This document shows positions 40,386 to 51,232 of a stretch of DNA of 64,000 nt, one piece after another (position 1 is the stretch's first letter; each line of letters begins with the position of its first letter). Both the position numbers and the translations under genes were made by a program. Source of the DNA: Nitratireductor sp. (GTDB lineage: Bacteria > Pseudomonadota > Alphaproteobacteria > Rhizobiales > Rhizobiaceae); NCBI RefSeq assembly GCF_017794765.1, contig NZ_CP051236.1, forward strand, positions 3,184,192 through 3,248,191. Reading direction: 5' to 3'. Below the pieces are notes generated by a model that was given only the letters and a program-made list of their open reading frames with translations, made no database searches and was not told where the DNA came from.

Positions 40386-40413
40386 AGGGCCCGACAGGTT
40401 CGGGCCCTGGTCT
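40386..40413 (+). terminator. Rho-independent terminator after the Pro/Ser-rich protein gene
   Basis: AGGGCCCGA (40386-40394) pairs with TCGGGCCCT (40400-40408), followed by GGTCTTT. Confidence 0.8.
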
Positions 40414-40463
40414 TTGAAACGATGTCTGGAAGCGCCGCCTGATCAAACCCGTCCAGACTGACT

Positions 40464-41315
40464 TCACGCCAAAGAAACGACAACCGTCTCAGGATCGCGG
40501 AAAATACGACCTATATCCAGCGGCCGCACATCCACGATCGAACCCGCTTCTTCTGGTCTGGCCAGCAGTTCGCCCTGAACCAGATCGGCCCCAACGGTTA
40601 GTGCCGCCAGAAGATGGGCCGGGCTCTCAAGCCCTTTTACAAGAACTTCAGCGCCCCCATTCTTGAGGCTTTCAATTACCTGACGCATCAGCCGCAAAGC
40701 GGCGCTCACATCAGAAACACGACGAAACCACGAGCCATCGACGCTGACAATGCGTGGCTGGAAACGCTTTATCGCCTCAATCGCCTGTGTATTCACCCCG
40801 AACCCTTCAACCGCGAGGCCCGCGCCCGCCGCTCCCAACACTGCCAGGATGCGCTCGAGGACATTTAAATCGCAAGTTTCGACGTTGGGGACGCTGCACA
40901 CCAGAGACCTTGGAGGAAAGCCGGCCTCTGCAAGCCGTGCAAAGGTGAGAGCAAGATGCTCCAGTGCCACCTCCCCGCAAAGCAGGGAATGTCCGAACGG
41001 CACGTGCAGGGAAAGGTTGTCATGTCTGGCGTGATGACGATTTCCGATGTGCATGAGATTGCAGAGCGACAGAACATCGGCCTGTGCGTCAAGATCGACA
41101 GAGGCAAGAAACTCATGCCTCTCTATTGGCCGAAAGTTGAGCAAGGGCAACACAGATGCCTCCAGCCCCTCGGGCATCAAGAAGTCGGACGCAACGCGGA
41201 AAATCGGCTGATAAACGGTGCGAAGCCGATATGCGCCGTAGACCCCTGTTTCCAGGCCGACCTCGTCCACTACAATCGTGGCCGCCGCGGGCCTGGGGAT
41301 CGATTGCCCACTCAT
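40464..41315 (-). CDS. Degenerate EAL-domain protein
   Basis: The 283-residue protein has an EAL-fold outline (YRLRTVYQPIFRVASDF at the start, LVQGELLARPEEAGS near the end), but the catalytic set is lost. The EAL motif reads EGLEAS, the DDFG motif reads VEGFGVN, the lysine strand reads IVSVDGSW, and the last Glu motif reads VKGLES. It should not hydrolyse cyclic di-GMP and may bind it or act as a partner. It is the second gene of a tandem pair: the upstream EAL gene ends 4 nt before its start at 41315. Confidence 0.85.
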   Translation of the reverse strand: MSGQSIPRPAAATIVVDEVGLETGVYGAYRLRTVYQPIFRVASDFLMPEGLEASVLPLLNFRPIERHEFLASVDLDAQADVLSLCNLMHIGNRHHARHDNLSLHVPFGHSLLCGEVALEHLALTFARLAEAGFPPRSLVCSVPNVETCDLNVLERILAVLGAAGAGLAVEGFGVNTQAIEAIKRFQPRIVSVDGSWFRRVSDVSAALRLMRQVIESLKNGGAEVLVKGLESPAHLLAALTVGADLVQGELLARPEEAGSIVDVRPLDIGRIFRDPETVVVSLA

Positions 41316-41319
41316 AGTG

Positions 41320-42240
41320 TCAGGATCCGCGGCGCCCGAAGGTGCGCCCGCTGCGATTGGACGGAACGTCCCCTTTGGTCTTTTCGACCTTGCCACGTTC
41401 AAGGTGTTCCACGGTCCCCGCCAGCGCCCGCCTTCGCTCACTCTCGCGTGCCGCCTCGAATTCCGCAAAAGCGCCCGGAGCCAGCTGTGGCCGGGCGAGC
41501 GCAAACCCCTGCACCATGGAGACACCGCAACTTTCGGCAAGTTCAAGCTGTTGTCCGGTTTCAATACCTTCGAAAACGGTGCGGATACCCTTGTGTGCAA
41601 ACGCGCGCACCATATCGGTCAGCATCGCGACGCCAGGAGCTGACGAAAGGAGACGACCGGTCCAGGCACCATCGAATTTGACGATATCGGGCCCGAGCGC
41701 CTCGATCCGCTTCAGATCTGAGCTGTCGGCTCCGTAATCATCCACCGCAACCCGGTGCCCATATCCCTTGAGCGCCTGCACAAATCTGATGAGCGTTTCA
41801 TCGGAGCCCGTTTCCTGCTCGGTGATCTCACAAACGACACGCTCCGCCGAGATACCGGCTTCGCTCAAGACGCCCTGAACATCCTGCAGCGCGCTCGCCG
41901 CTGAGGCGGCATCCACAAAATGCGACGGGTCGAAATTGACAAAGAGCGAGGCCGTTTCGCTAAAACTGACGCCCGCATTCAATAAATGCAGTGTTCTTGC
42001 CAGTGTTTCGACCTGAAAACGATCGATGTCGGGAATGCTGGAGAAGAAAATGCCCGGCCCCACAGGATGCTCGTCTCGGAAAGGACGGATCAGCCCTTCA
42101 TAAGCGCTCACGAGAAGACGGCCCTCACGAAAGGAAAAGATCGGCTGAAAAGCCGATTTCAGTGTATAGCCGCCCCAGATACCCACAGCGGTCCCGTCGT
42201 CCTGGCGGGCGATGTGGCCGAGGCCGATGCTGCGCGGCAT
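41320..42240 (-). CDS. EAL-domain cyclic di-GMP phosphodiesterase
   Basis: The 306-residue stand-alone EAL protein has most catalytic residues in place: YEGLIRP (EGL variant of EAL), NFDPSHF, VCEITEQE, AVDDYGADSSDL, DIVKFDGAW and FEGIETGQQ. It likely degrades cyclic di-GMP to pGpG. No membrane or sensor domain is present, so it is cytoplasmic. The tail is arginine-rich. It is coupled to a degenerate EAL gene immediately downstream, suggesting the two products work together. Confidence 0.88.
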   Translation of the reverse strand: MPRSIGLGHIARQDDGTAVGIWGGYTLKSAFQPIFSFREGRLLVSAYEGLIRPFRDEHPVGPGIFFSSIPDIDRFQVETLARTLHLLNAGVSFSETASLFVNFDPSHFVDAASAASALQDVQGVLSEAGISAERVVCEITEQETGSDETLIRFVQALKGYGHRVAVDDYGADSSDLKRIEALGPDIVKFDGAWTGRLLSSAPGVAMLTDMVRAFAHKGIRTVFEGIETGQQLELAESCGVSMVQGFALARPQLAPGAFAEFEAARESERRRALAGTVEHLERGKVEKTKGDVPSNRSGRTFGRRGS

Positions 42241-42395
42241 GCTGCGCTTCCTTAAGACTCTTTATTCATGACGGTGAAAATGCCATCCAACGCCTTTATT
42301 CGCCGTTAACGACTGGTTTAACGCCGCAAACTGGCTGGCCGCTTGCGATTTTTCCCATGATCGGACATGAAGGATCACGCTGATGCTCAGCGTAA

Positions 42396-43625
<1,230 letters not shown>

Positions 43626-43751
43626 GCGCCCGCTCTATAGCCTCACTATTGCGCCGCAAAATATTTTCTCGCGGTGCAATAGTCTTAACGCACTCTTTAA
43701 GCTTCTCATTGTTCTCTCGTTTTCCAAGGGTTTCGGGGAGACACCAGGGGC

Positions 43752-45281
43752 ATGAGCATCCTCTCCACCGTTCGCCGCAATGGCGCGCGTGTTTACATAG
43801 GCGTACAAGCGCTTTTGATCACAGCAACGGCGCTCATCGCCGTGGCATATTTCATGGTGCCACGCGAAAGTGGCATGCCAAACTGGCTGCTGCTCACCTG
43901 CTTCGTGCTCAGCGCGACGGGTCTTGGCCTGCTTGAATACCTCAAACGCACTGTTTCCGATCAGCTCAAGGACGCCGTGCGCATCGAGGCCGAGCGCACG
44001 CGACTGACCGAGAATGATCTTCTTACGGGCGCCCTCACCCGAGGCCGTTTCCTGGACGAACTCAGCGCCAGCATCGGCACACTTTCAAAGCCCCGCCGCA
44101 TCATGCTGCTGCTCGTTGATCTTGACCATTTCAAGCAGCTCAATGACGGATTCGGACATCAATTTGGAGATCAGGCGCTCGCCCATCTGGTCGCATGCGC
44201 GAAACACTGTTTCCCCGATTGCACCATTGGTCGGCTGGGCGGTGACGAATTTGCGATACTGATGTACGGCAACGACCTCGAACGCTGTCGTCTACGCGCC
44301 GAAAAACTGCTCACAATGCTTCAACAGGGCCGTGTTTGCGAGGGACACCAGATACCACTGGGCGCATCGATCGGCATTGCCGTCGCACCGGAACATGCAA
44401 GCAGCCCCAAAGAGCTTCCTTTGCTGGCCGATCTTGCACTGTATGAGAGCAAGGGAGCCGGCCGCGGACGCATAACCGTGTTCGATCCCGATATGCTCTC
44501 TGAAAAACGCCAGCGCCGCTTTATGGAGCGCGAATTGCGCGCAGCGGTCTATCTCAACGAACTCGAACTTCACTACCAGCCCCTGACCGACGCGGAGCGC
44601 AACTGTACGGCTCTGGAAGGCCTGGTGCGCTGGCGTCATCCTGTGCGCGGCATGATCTCACCTGCCGAGTTCATACCTGTTGCCGAGAGATCCAACCTGA
44701 TCGACATGGTCGGCGAGTGGGTTTTCCGCCGCGCATGTCTCGATCTCGATCATCTGTCATGTGGACGCATCAGCATCAATGTCTCCGGAGAGCAGCTCAA
44801 GCGCGATGGCCTCGTGCACATGCTGGACCGCGTGCTGCATGAAACGGGCACGGCCGCCAACCGTTTTGTTCTCGAGATCACCGAGACCGTCGCCACGGCG
44901 GCTACGCCCGAAATCATCGCCCGTATCGAACGGCTGCGTGGGATGGGATTCCACATCGCGCTGGATGACTTTGGAACCGGCCATTGTGGCTTCAACTACA
45001 TCAAGACGCTGCCGATCGACTCAATCAAGATCGACCGCAGTTACATCCGCAATCTCGGACATGATCGTATCGCTCAGGTCTTTGTCTCTGCGCTAACGCA
45101 GATCGCTCGCATTCAGGGCCTTACGATCGTGGCTGAGGGGATCGAAACCGAAGCCGAGTTCGATCTTGCACGCGCTGCCGGTTGCAACCGCTTCCAGGGC
45201 TATTTCCTCGGGCGACCGCAGGCCGCCCCAATGCTCCTGCGCAGAACCGCCCATATCGAACCGCTCGCCTTGAGCGCTTGA
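43752..45281 (+). CDS. GGDEF-EAL bifunctional cyclic di-GMP regulator
   Basis: The 509-residue protein has two N-terminal membrane helices (VQALLITATALIAVAYFMV, WLLLTCFVLSATGLGLLEYL) with almost no periplasmic loop. A GGDEF domain follows with intact RLGGDEFAIL and LLLVDLDHFKQLND. The C-terminal EAL domain has LEGLVRWRHP (EGL form), VLEITETV, LDDFGTG, SIKIDRSYI and AEGIETE. Both activities are possible. The input would be sensed through the membrane segment. It follows aatA in the same direction by 126 nt but probably has its own promoter. Confidence 0.92.
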   Translation: MSILSTVRRNGARVYIGVQALLITATALIAVAYFMVPRESGMPNWLLLTCFVLSATGLGLLEYLKRTVSDQLKDAVRIEAERTRLTENDLLTGALTRGRFLDELSASIGTLSKPRRIMLLLVDLDHFKQLNDGFGHQFGDQALAHLVACAKHCFPDCTIGRLGGDEFAILMYGNDLERCRLRAEKLLTMLQQGRVCEGHQIPLGASIGIAVAPEHASSPKELPLLADLALYESKGAGRGRITVFDPDMLSEKRQRRFMERELRAAVYLNELELHYQPLTDAERNCTALEGLVRWRHPVRGMISPAEFIPVAERSNLIDMVGEWVFRRACLDLDHLSCGRISINVSGEQLKRDGLVHMLDRVLHETGTAANRFVLEITETVATAATPEIIARIERLRGMGFHIALDDFGTGHCGFNYIKTLPIDSIKIDRSYIRNLGHDRIAQVFVSALTQIARIQGLTIVAEGIETEAEFDLARAAGCNRFQGYFLGRPQAAPMLLRRTAHIEPLALSA

Positions 45282-45489
45282 GAACCTCTTGCCCAAAACT
45301 CAAAGCCATGTGACGATATTCGTCGGAAAACGTTGGCGCATCGGCTTGTGAGTGCCGAAAGCGGGTTCTTCAAGGGCGGAGAATGCTCCTGATCATCCGT
45401 CTACGCGTCACGACCGCGCGACGGCCGCTCTGGCCGGCCGCCGCTCATGAAACGTGTACGGGTAAACGCGTGTGAGGAGGCCGCCGACC

Positions 45490-47535
45490 ATGGGAAAACG
45501 TTCGGGAGAGAGAAGCCGCGGACCGAAGTGCATTGCCATTGTCGGTCCGTTTGCAAGTGGCAAGACAACTTTGCTCGAAGCCATTTTGGAGCGCACCGGC
45601 GCCATAACCAAACAGGCAGGTACCGGGTCCGGAACGGTCGGCGATCATTCCGCCGAAGCCAAGGCGCATCAGATGAGTGTCGAGGCATGCGTCGCCACCA
45701 CTCGCTTTCTCGATGAAAGTATTACTTTCGTGGATTGTCCCGGCTCAATCGAATTTGCCTATGAGGCAGATCCGATTCTTACCGCAGTCGACATGGCCAT
45801 CGTCGTCACCGAACCCGACGAGAAGAAAATTCCGGCCCTTCAGCTCACCCTCCATCGGCTCGACGAGCTCGGCATCCCGCGCATGATCTTCCTGAACAAG
45901 ATCGAGCACGCCACCTTGGGCGTGCGCGACATGTTGAAGATGCTGCAACCGACCAGCGACACCCCACTGCTTTTGCGCCAGATTCCTCTGCGCAAGGACG
46001 GCATCGTCATCGGGTCCATCGATCTCGCGCTTGAACGCGCCTACATCTACCGTGAGCACGCAAGCAGTGAGATCGCACCCATTTCCGACGATGACAGGGC
46101 ACGCGAGGTCGAGGCACGCTTCTCCATGCTTGAAACTCTGGCAGACCACGATGACAGGCTTATGGAGCAACTGCTTGAGGAGATAGAGCCGCCCCGCGAT
46201 GCGATTTTCGACGACCTGGCCGCCGATCTGCGTTCCGGTTCGGTGACGCCGGTGCTGATCGGGTCAGCAGAAAAAGGCAACGGCATATTGCGGCTTCTGA
46301 AGGCAATCCGGCACGATGCTCCGGATGTTGAAGCGACATGGGAGCGGCTTGGTCTCGACATTACTGGTGAAGCCGTGCTCCAGGTGATAAAAACAATCCA
46401 TACACCGCATGGTGGCAAGCTGTCCGTCTCACGTGTTCTTTCCGGCTCAGTCGGCGATGGTGTGGAACTGCGCAGCGACCAGACTGTCGACAAGGTTTCC
46501 GGTCTCTACACGCTGCTCGGGCGCGAACAAACCAAGGTCACGAAAGCGGAAGCTGGCGAGACGATTGCTCTCGGCAAACTTGAGGGGGTAAAGACAGGGG
46601 ACACGCTGACCACAGCCAGGACACCGCATCCACCTCTCCTCAAACTCGAGAGCCCTCACCCTGTTTATTCGGTTGCGGTACATCCAACCGAACGCAAAGA
46701 CGAGGCAAAGCTCTCCCTCGCCCTGCAGAAGCTCACCGAGGAAGACCCGTCACTCGGCCTCGAACAAAGGCAGGAGACGGGGGAAACCGTGCTGTGCGGA
46801 CAGGGCGAAATGCATCTGCGCGTCACTCGCGAGCGCCTGGAAGGCAAATACCAGATCCCCGTGGATACGGCAGTGCCGAGCGTTGCCTATCGCGAAACGA
46901 TCCGCAAGGGCACCACAAAGCGTGGCCGGCACAAGAAGCAATCGGGCGGTCACGGCCAGTTCGGCGATGTTGTGCTCGAGATACGCCCCCTGCCCCGCGG
47001 CTCCGGTTTCGAGTTCACCGACACGATCACCGGTGGCGTCGTTCCGAAGCAATACATACCCTCGGTCGAAACGGGCGTTCGCGACTATCTCAAGTCCGGT
47101 CCGCTCGGGTTTCCCGTCATAGATCTCGCCGTCAACCTCTCGGACGGTTCCTACCATTCGGTGGATTCCTCAGACATGGCGTTCCAGCTTGCCGGGCGAC
47201 TTGCCATGAAGGAAGGGCTTGGCGAGTGCTCACCTGTTCTCCTGGAGCCCGTCCTCAGGGTCGAGGTCTACACGCCGTCAGACGCCACTGCCCGCATCAC
47301 CGCTATCCTGTCGCAACGGCGCGGACAGATTCTCGGCTTCGATGCGCGTCCCGGCTGGACAGGTTGGGACATCGTAGAGGCGACGATCCCCGCATCCGAA
47401 ACCGGCGATCTGATCATCGAACTACGATCCGCCACGGCAGGCGTCGCCAGCTATCGCGCCACGTTTGATCACATGGCCGAATTGACCGGGCGCCTGGCGG
47501 ATGCGGCGATGAGCGCGCAGGGCAAGGCTGCTTGA
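45490..47535 (+). CDS. EF-G-like translational GTPase (paralogue, not the str-operon fusA)
   Basis: The 681-residue protein has the five-domain EF-G layout. G domain: P-loop IVGPFASGKTTLLEA, G3 DCPGSIEF, but G4 reads FLNKIEHA instead of NKxD. Domain II, then domain III (LSLALQKLTEEDPSLGLEQR, GQGEMHLRVTRERLEGKYQI) and domain IV (RHKKQSGGHGQFGDVVLEIR) follow, with domain V at the end. This matches the EF-G-like paralogues (EF-G2 type) of rhizobia rather than canonical EF-G. No ribosomal protein gene is adjacent. ATG at 45490 has GAGGAGG 9 nt upstream; GTG at 45472 overlaps that site. Confidence 0.9.
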   Translation: MGKRSGERSRGPKCIAIVGPFASGKTTLLEAILERTGAITKQAGTGSGTVGDHSAEAKAHQMSVEACVATTRFLDESITFVDCPGSIEFAYEADPILTAVDMAIVVTEPDEKKIPALQLTLHRLDELGIPRMIFLNKIEHATLGVRDMLKMLQPTSDTPLLLRQIPLRKDGIVIGSIDLALERAYIYREHASSEIAPISDDDRAREVEARFSMLETLADHDDRLMEQLLEEIEPPRDAIFDDLAADLRSGSVTPVLIGSAEKGNGILRLLKAIRHDAPDVEATWERLGLDITGEAVLQVIKTIHTPHGGKLSVSRVLSGSVGDGVELRSDQTVDKVSGLYTLLGREQTKVTKAEAGETIALGKLEGVKTGDTLTTARTPHPPLLKLESPHPVYSVAVHPTERKDEAKLSLALQKLTEEDPSLGLEQRQETGETVLCGQGEMHLRVTRERLEGKYQIPVDTAVPSVAYRETIRKGTTKRGRHKKQSGGHGQFGDVVLEIRPLPRGSGFEFTDTITGGVVPKQYIPSVETGVRDYLKSGPLGFPVIDLAVNLSDGSYHSVDSSDMAFQLAGRLAMKEGLGECSPVLLEPVLRVEVYTPSDATARITAILSQRRGQILGFDARPGWTGWDIVEATIPASETGDLIIELRSATAGVASYRATFDHMAELTGRLADAAMSAQGKAA

Positions 47536-47647
47536 TGAGAGCATCAACCGGAAAGATCGCCACGCAATCGTGAAGCGCCGTGATTTTGAACCGCCGGGCG
47601 GCGGTTCTACCAATGGTGATGCTATCAGAAATCCGCTGGAGAAAGCC

Positions 47648-48625
47648 ATGCCCACAATCCACCGTCGCCCGCGCTGGGCAATAGCCGAAAGCGTGGCGAC
47701 GCCTGAATGCGTTTTCGCCAATCGCCGCACAGTGCTTGCGGGGCTTGGTCTTGGGGCGATCGCCGGCGCAGGCTTGCTGCCCGGGACAGCCAGGGCGCAG
47801 GCAGCGGAAGACGCCGCGTCACGCACCGCATCCCTTTACCCTGTAAAGCGGAACGATGCCTACAGAATCGAACGCCCCCTGACACCTGAAGACGTGAACA
47901 GCACTTACAACAATTTCTACGAATTCGGATCGCACAAACAGATCGCGCGTGCCGCTCAGGCACTCTCAACTCATCCCTGGGATATCGAGATCGATGGCCT
48001 CGTGGAAAAGCCCGGCACCATTGCTTTCGAGGATCTGTTAAAACGCATGCCGCTCGAAGAGCGCCTGTACCGGCATCGCTGTGTCGAAGCCTGGTCAATG
48101 ACAGTGCCATGGAGCGGCTTTCCGCTTTCAGCTCTCCTGGCGATTGCGAAGCCCCTTTCGTCCGCCCGCTACCTCCGCTTTGAAACCTTCAACGATCCCT
48201 CCGTCGCCGGGGGGCAGAAACAGGTCTGGTATCCTTGGCCCTATGTAGAGGGCGTCACCATGGAAGAGGCTTCGAACGACCTCGCCTTCATGGTCACTGG
48301 CGCCTATGGCAAACCCCTGGCAAAGCAGTTCGGCGCTCCCCTGCGGCTGGCCCTGCCATGGAAATACGGCTTCAAATCCATCAAATCCATCCGACGCATC
48401 TCTTTCACCGAAAAGAGACCTGTGAGTTTCTGGGAGGAGATTGCAGCCAGCGAATACGGCTTCTGGGCGAATGTGAACCCGGATGTGCCGCACCCGCGCT
48501 GGAGCCAGGCGGAGGAGCGGGTACTGCATACCGGCGAGCGCATACCGACGCAGCTTTTTAACGGTTATGCCGAGGAAGTCGCAGGTCTTTACAGCGGGCT
48601 CGAAAGCGAACAGCTATATCGCTGA
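47648..48625 (+). CDS. msrP: Protein-methionine-sulfoxide reductase catalytic subunit
   Basis: The 325-residue molybdopterin enzyme repairs oxidised methionine in periplasmic proteins. It has a Tat-type signal (FANRRTVLAGLGLGAIAGAG). The molybdenum-ligating Cys lies in YRHRCVEAWSMTVPWSGF, and typical YNNFYEFGSHKQI and LPWKYGFKSIKSI follow. MsrP normally receives electrons from the membrane haem protein MsrQ, usually the next gene; none is present here and a terminator follows. ATG at 47648 gives the usual length; GTG at 47570 would add 26 unrelated residues. Confidence 0.94.
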   Translation: MPTIHRRPRWAIAESVATPECVFANRRTVLAGLGLGAIAGAGLLPGTARAQAAEDAASRTASLYPVKRNDAYRIERPLTPEDVNSTYNNFYEFGSHKQIARAAQALSTHPWDIEIDGLVEKPGTIAFEDLLKRMPLEERLYRHRCVEAWSMTVPWSGFPLSALLAIAKPLSSARYLRFETFNDPSVAGGQKQVWYPWPYVEGVTMEEASNDLAFMVTGAYGKPLAKQFGAPLRLALPWKYGFKSIKSIRRISFTEKRPVSFWEEIAASEYGFWANVNPDVPHPRWSQAEERVLHTGERIPTQLFNGYAEEVAGLYSGLESEQLYR

Positions 48626-48685
48626 CCTGCACTCGTGCCACTTGGAAACACGGGCGCCCGCGATGCACGGGAACCTCCGGCAGAT

Positions 48686-48719
48686 AAAAAAAGAGCCGGA
48701 TCACGGAGATCCGGCTTTA
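48686..48719. terminator. Bidirectional terminator between msrP and the LysR gene
   Basis: AGCCGGATC (48694-48702) pairs with GATCCGGCT (48708-48716). A run of seven A precedes it (T-run on the minus strand) and TTTAG follows it on the plus strand, 70 nt after msrP and 185 nt after the LysR gene. Confidence 0.82.
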
Positions 48720-48902
48720 GTCATTGGAAGTGCCATATAGGCGAAACCTCCAGAGGGGAACACTCGCGGGGGCAAATGGGAGGAGAACGCCCCCGGGAGT
48801 GCTTCTCATATGGGCAATGAGCGCCTAAATAACAACCACATGTTTTTGCAACTCACCCATGCAATTTTGCATAACGCCCCGTATTTCTTGGGAAATACTG
48901 CG

Positions 48903-49793
48903 TCAAAATGCCCAATGCCTTGATTTTGAAATGAGGAAGTCCCGGAAAGCGTGAAGCTTTGCCTGATTTTTCATCACGTTCGGATAGCAGAAATATGTGT
49001 CGAACGACGGCACGGCGGTTTCCGGCAGAAGCTGCACCAGATCGTTGCTCTTGCCGACCACGTAATCGGGCAGCATGGCAATCCCGGCCCCGCGCTGCAC
49101 AGCCAGTTTGATCGACAGGATGTTGTTGATCTGCAGAGCCGTCTGGCGCTTCTGCCCCTCCGGACGCCCGGCGGTTTCGAGCCAGTTCATATCGCTGAGA
49201 TGCGGCGGCACCGCCTCGCCGAAAGTCACGATCCGATGCTTGTCGAGATCGGCGATCGAGGCCGGCTTTCCGTGCTTGTTCACATAGGAGGGCGAGGCAA
49301 AGAGATGGAAATGCACCGTGAACAGCTTGCGCTGGATCAGATCCGGCTGCTGCGGCTGGCGCATCCGAATCGCGCAATCCGCCTGCCGCATGGTTAGGTC
49401 GAGCTCCTCATTGTCGAGAATGAGTTGCAATTCGATGTCCGGGTAGAGCTCGATGAACTCCGGCAACCGTTCCGTCAGCCAGCCCGTGCCGAGCCCCACC
49501 GTGGTGGAAACCTTCAACAGACCGGACGGGCGATCCTTCGCCTCGGTCAGGCGCACGCGCACGCTTTCAAGCTGCATCAGCACGTCATGAGCGGTGCGAT
49601 AAAGCATCTCGCCCTGTTCGGTAAGAACCAGCCCGCGCGCGTGCCGATGGAAAAGCGGCACCCCCACTTCCAGTTCAAGCGCACTCACCTGGCGTGAAAT
49701 GGCCGACTGCGAAAGATGCAGCGTTTCAGCGGCGTGCGTAAACGAGCCAGCCTCTGCGGCGGCGTGAAAAACCCTGAGCTTGTCCCAGTCCAA
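48903..49793 (-). CDS. LysR family transcriptional regulator
   Basis: The 296-residue regulator has the winged helix at about 1-60 (FHAAAEAGSFTHAAETLHLS, QSAISRQVSALELEVGVPLF). Its LysR substrate-binding domain has TTVGLGTGWLTERLPEFIEL and GAGIAMLPDYVVGKSNDL. The effector is unknown. TTG at 49793 is the start, with GAGGAG 9 nt upstream. trxB lies 76 nt upstream in the same direction, so co-transcription with trxB is possible, an arrangement seen in other Hyphomicrobiales. Confidence 0.93.
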   Translation of the reverse strand: MDWDKLRVFHAAAEAGSFTHAAETLHLSQSAISRQVSALELEVGVPLFHRHARGLVLTEQGEMLYRTAHDVLMQLESVRVRLTEAKDRPSGLLKVSTTVGLGTGWLTERLPEFIELYPDIELQLILDNEELDLTMRQADCAIRMRQPQQPDLIQRKLFTVHFHLFASPSYVNKHGKPASIADLDKHRIVTFGEAVPPHLSDMNWLETAGRPEGQKRQTALQINNILSIKLAVQRGAGIAMLPDYVVGKSNDLVQLLPETAVPSFDTYFCYPNVMKNQAKLHAFRDFLISKSRHWAF

Positions 49794-49869
49794 CGCCTCG
49801 TTCTCCTCTGTCAGGCGCCTGTACCGTCATGGGCGTTGCCGCCCGTTCCCGTCGCTGCGTCGTTCCCGG

Positions 49870-50844
49870 TTATTCGGCAGCTTCTTTCTTCGATTCCATG
49901 GCTGCCAGATACTTCTCTGCTTCCAGTGCCGCCATGCAGCCAAGCCCCGCTGCCGTCACGGCCTGGCGATAAATGTCGTCGGCCACATCACCTGCGGCAA
50001 ACACCCCCGGAACATCCGTCTGCGTGGTTCCAGGCTGCGTCCACAGATAACCATTGGGCTTCTGCTTGAGCTTGCCTTCAAATAACTCGACCGCGGGGGC
50101 ATGGCCGATCGCGACGAAGATGCCATCCACCGCCAGATCGGACACAGCCCCCGTGTGCACGTTTTTCACACGCACGCCCGAAGCGGATGCAGGCATGGGC
50201 GGTTTTGCGGGCGTCCCGGTGATCTCCTCGACCACCGTATCCCACATGATCGTCACGTTCTCCTTGGCCATCAGACGCTCCTGAAGGATACGCTCCGAGC
50301 GCAATTCGTCGCGGCGATGGATGAGCGTCACCGACTTTGCGAGGTTAGAAAGGTAAAGCGCCTCCTCGACAGCGGTGTTACCGCCGCCCACAACGGCAAC
50401 ATCCTTGCCACGGTAGAAGAAGCCGTCACAGGTCGCACAGGCCGAAACACCAAATCCCATAAAGGTCTGTTCGGACGGCAGGCCAAGCCACTTTGCCTTT
50501 GCACCGGTGGCGATGATCAGCGCATCGCAGCTATATTCGGTGCCGGAATCGCCCCTGAGCACAAAGGGGCGCGACGACAGATCCACATCGACAATGAGGT
50601 CATTGGCGATTTCCGCTCCGACGTTTTCAGCCTGGCCGCGCATCTGTTCCATGAGCCACGGCCCCTGGATCGGATCGGCAAAACCGGGATAATTTTCCAC
50701 CTCGGTGGTGATCATGAGCTGGCCACCCTGCTCCAGCCCGGCCACAAGAAGAGGCTTCAGCATGGCGCGCGCCGCATAGATCGCCGCCGTGTATCCGGCC
50801 GGACCCGAGCCGATGATAAGGACGGGCGCGTGACGACGTGACAT
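49870..50844 (-). CDS. trxB: Thioredoxin-disulfide reductase
   Basis: The 324-residue flavoenzyme reduces thioredoxin with NADPH. FAD-binding [18 protein letters not shown] lies at the N-terminus, the redox pair in [13 protein letters not shown] (about 140), NADPH-binding [15 protein letters not shown], and the second FAD contact [14 protein letters not shown]. It is followed by the LysR gene. The Lrp gene is divergent across 388 nt; the lrp-trxB-lysR neighbourhood is typical of rhizobia. Confidence 0.96.
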   Translation of the reverse strand: MSRRHAPVLIIGSGPAGYTAAIYAARAMLKPLLVAGLEQGGQLMITTEVENYPGFADPIQGPWLMEQMRGQAENVGAEIANDLIVDVDLSSRPFVLRGDSGTEYSCDALIIATGAKAKWLGLPSEQTFMGFGVSACATCDGFFYRGKDVAVVGGGNTAVEEALYLSNLAKSVTLIHRRDELRSERILQERLMAKENVTIMWDTVVEEITGTPAKPPMPASASGVRVKNVHTGAVSDLAVDGIFVAIGHAPAVELFEGKLKQKPNGYLWTQPGTTQTDVPGVFAAGDVADDIYRQAVTAAGLGCMAALEAEKYLAAMESKKEAAE

Positions 50845-51232
50845 GGATGAAATCCTTTCTTCCTAAAAGCACCCGCGGGCATGTTCCGCTCCCATCGGGC
50901 ATTCTTGACTTGTGAGCGCGTCGGCCCCGCCAGCGGGCAGAAAACGCGAAACCGGACAGCAGACCTGCGGGCGTCATCCCTAGGCCACCATCCAAAACAA
51001 TTCGGTGACATGATCTAAGTATTCACCACCGCAAAGTGCAAGGCGAGGAACAGGTTTCCAACAGCTACCGAATGCCGCTCCTGCGCATTTGTGCGTTTGC
51101 CACGGTTTCAAACACGGTGGATAGTCCACCCTGCCGGTGAAGGCATTGCTTGGCTTGGCAGGGCGCTTGCCCTAATTTCGGTCTGCGCGCGTGAAAGATT
51201 CTCGCGCGTTTAGAGCAGAAATGGGAAACACT
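50845..51232. other. Divergent intergenic region between trxB and the Lrp gene
   Basis: No gene is supported. Both promoters should be here, but no clear -35/-10 pair, riboswitch or strong dyad stood out on reading. GTG at 51191 begins an in-frame extension of the Lrp frame that lacks a good ribosome site. Confidence 0.35.
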
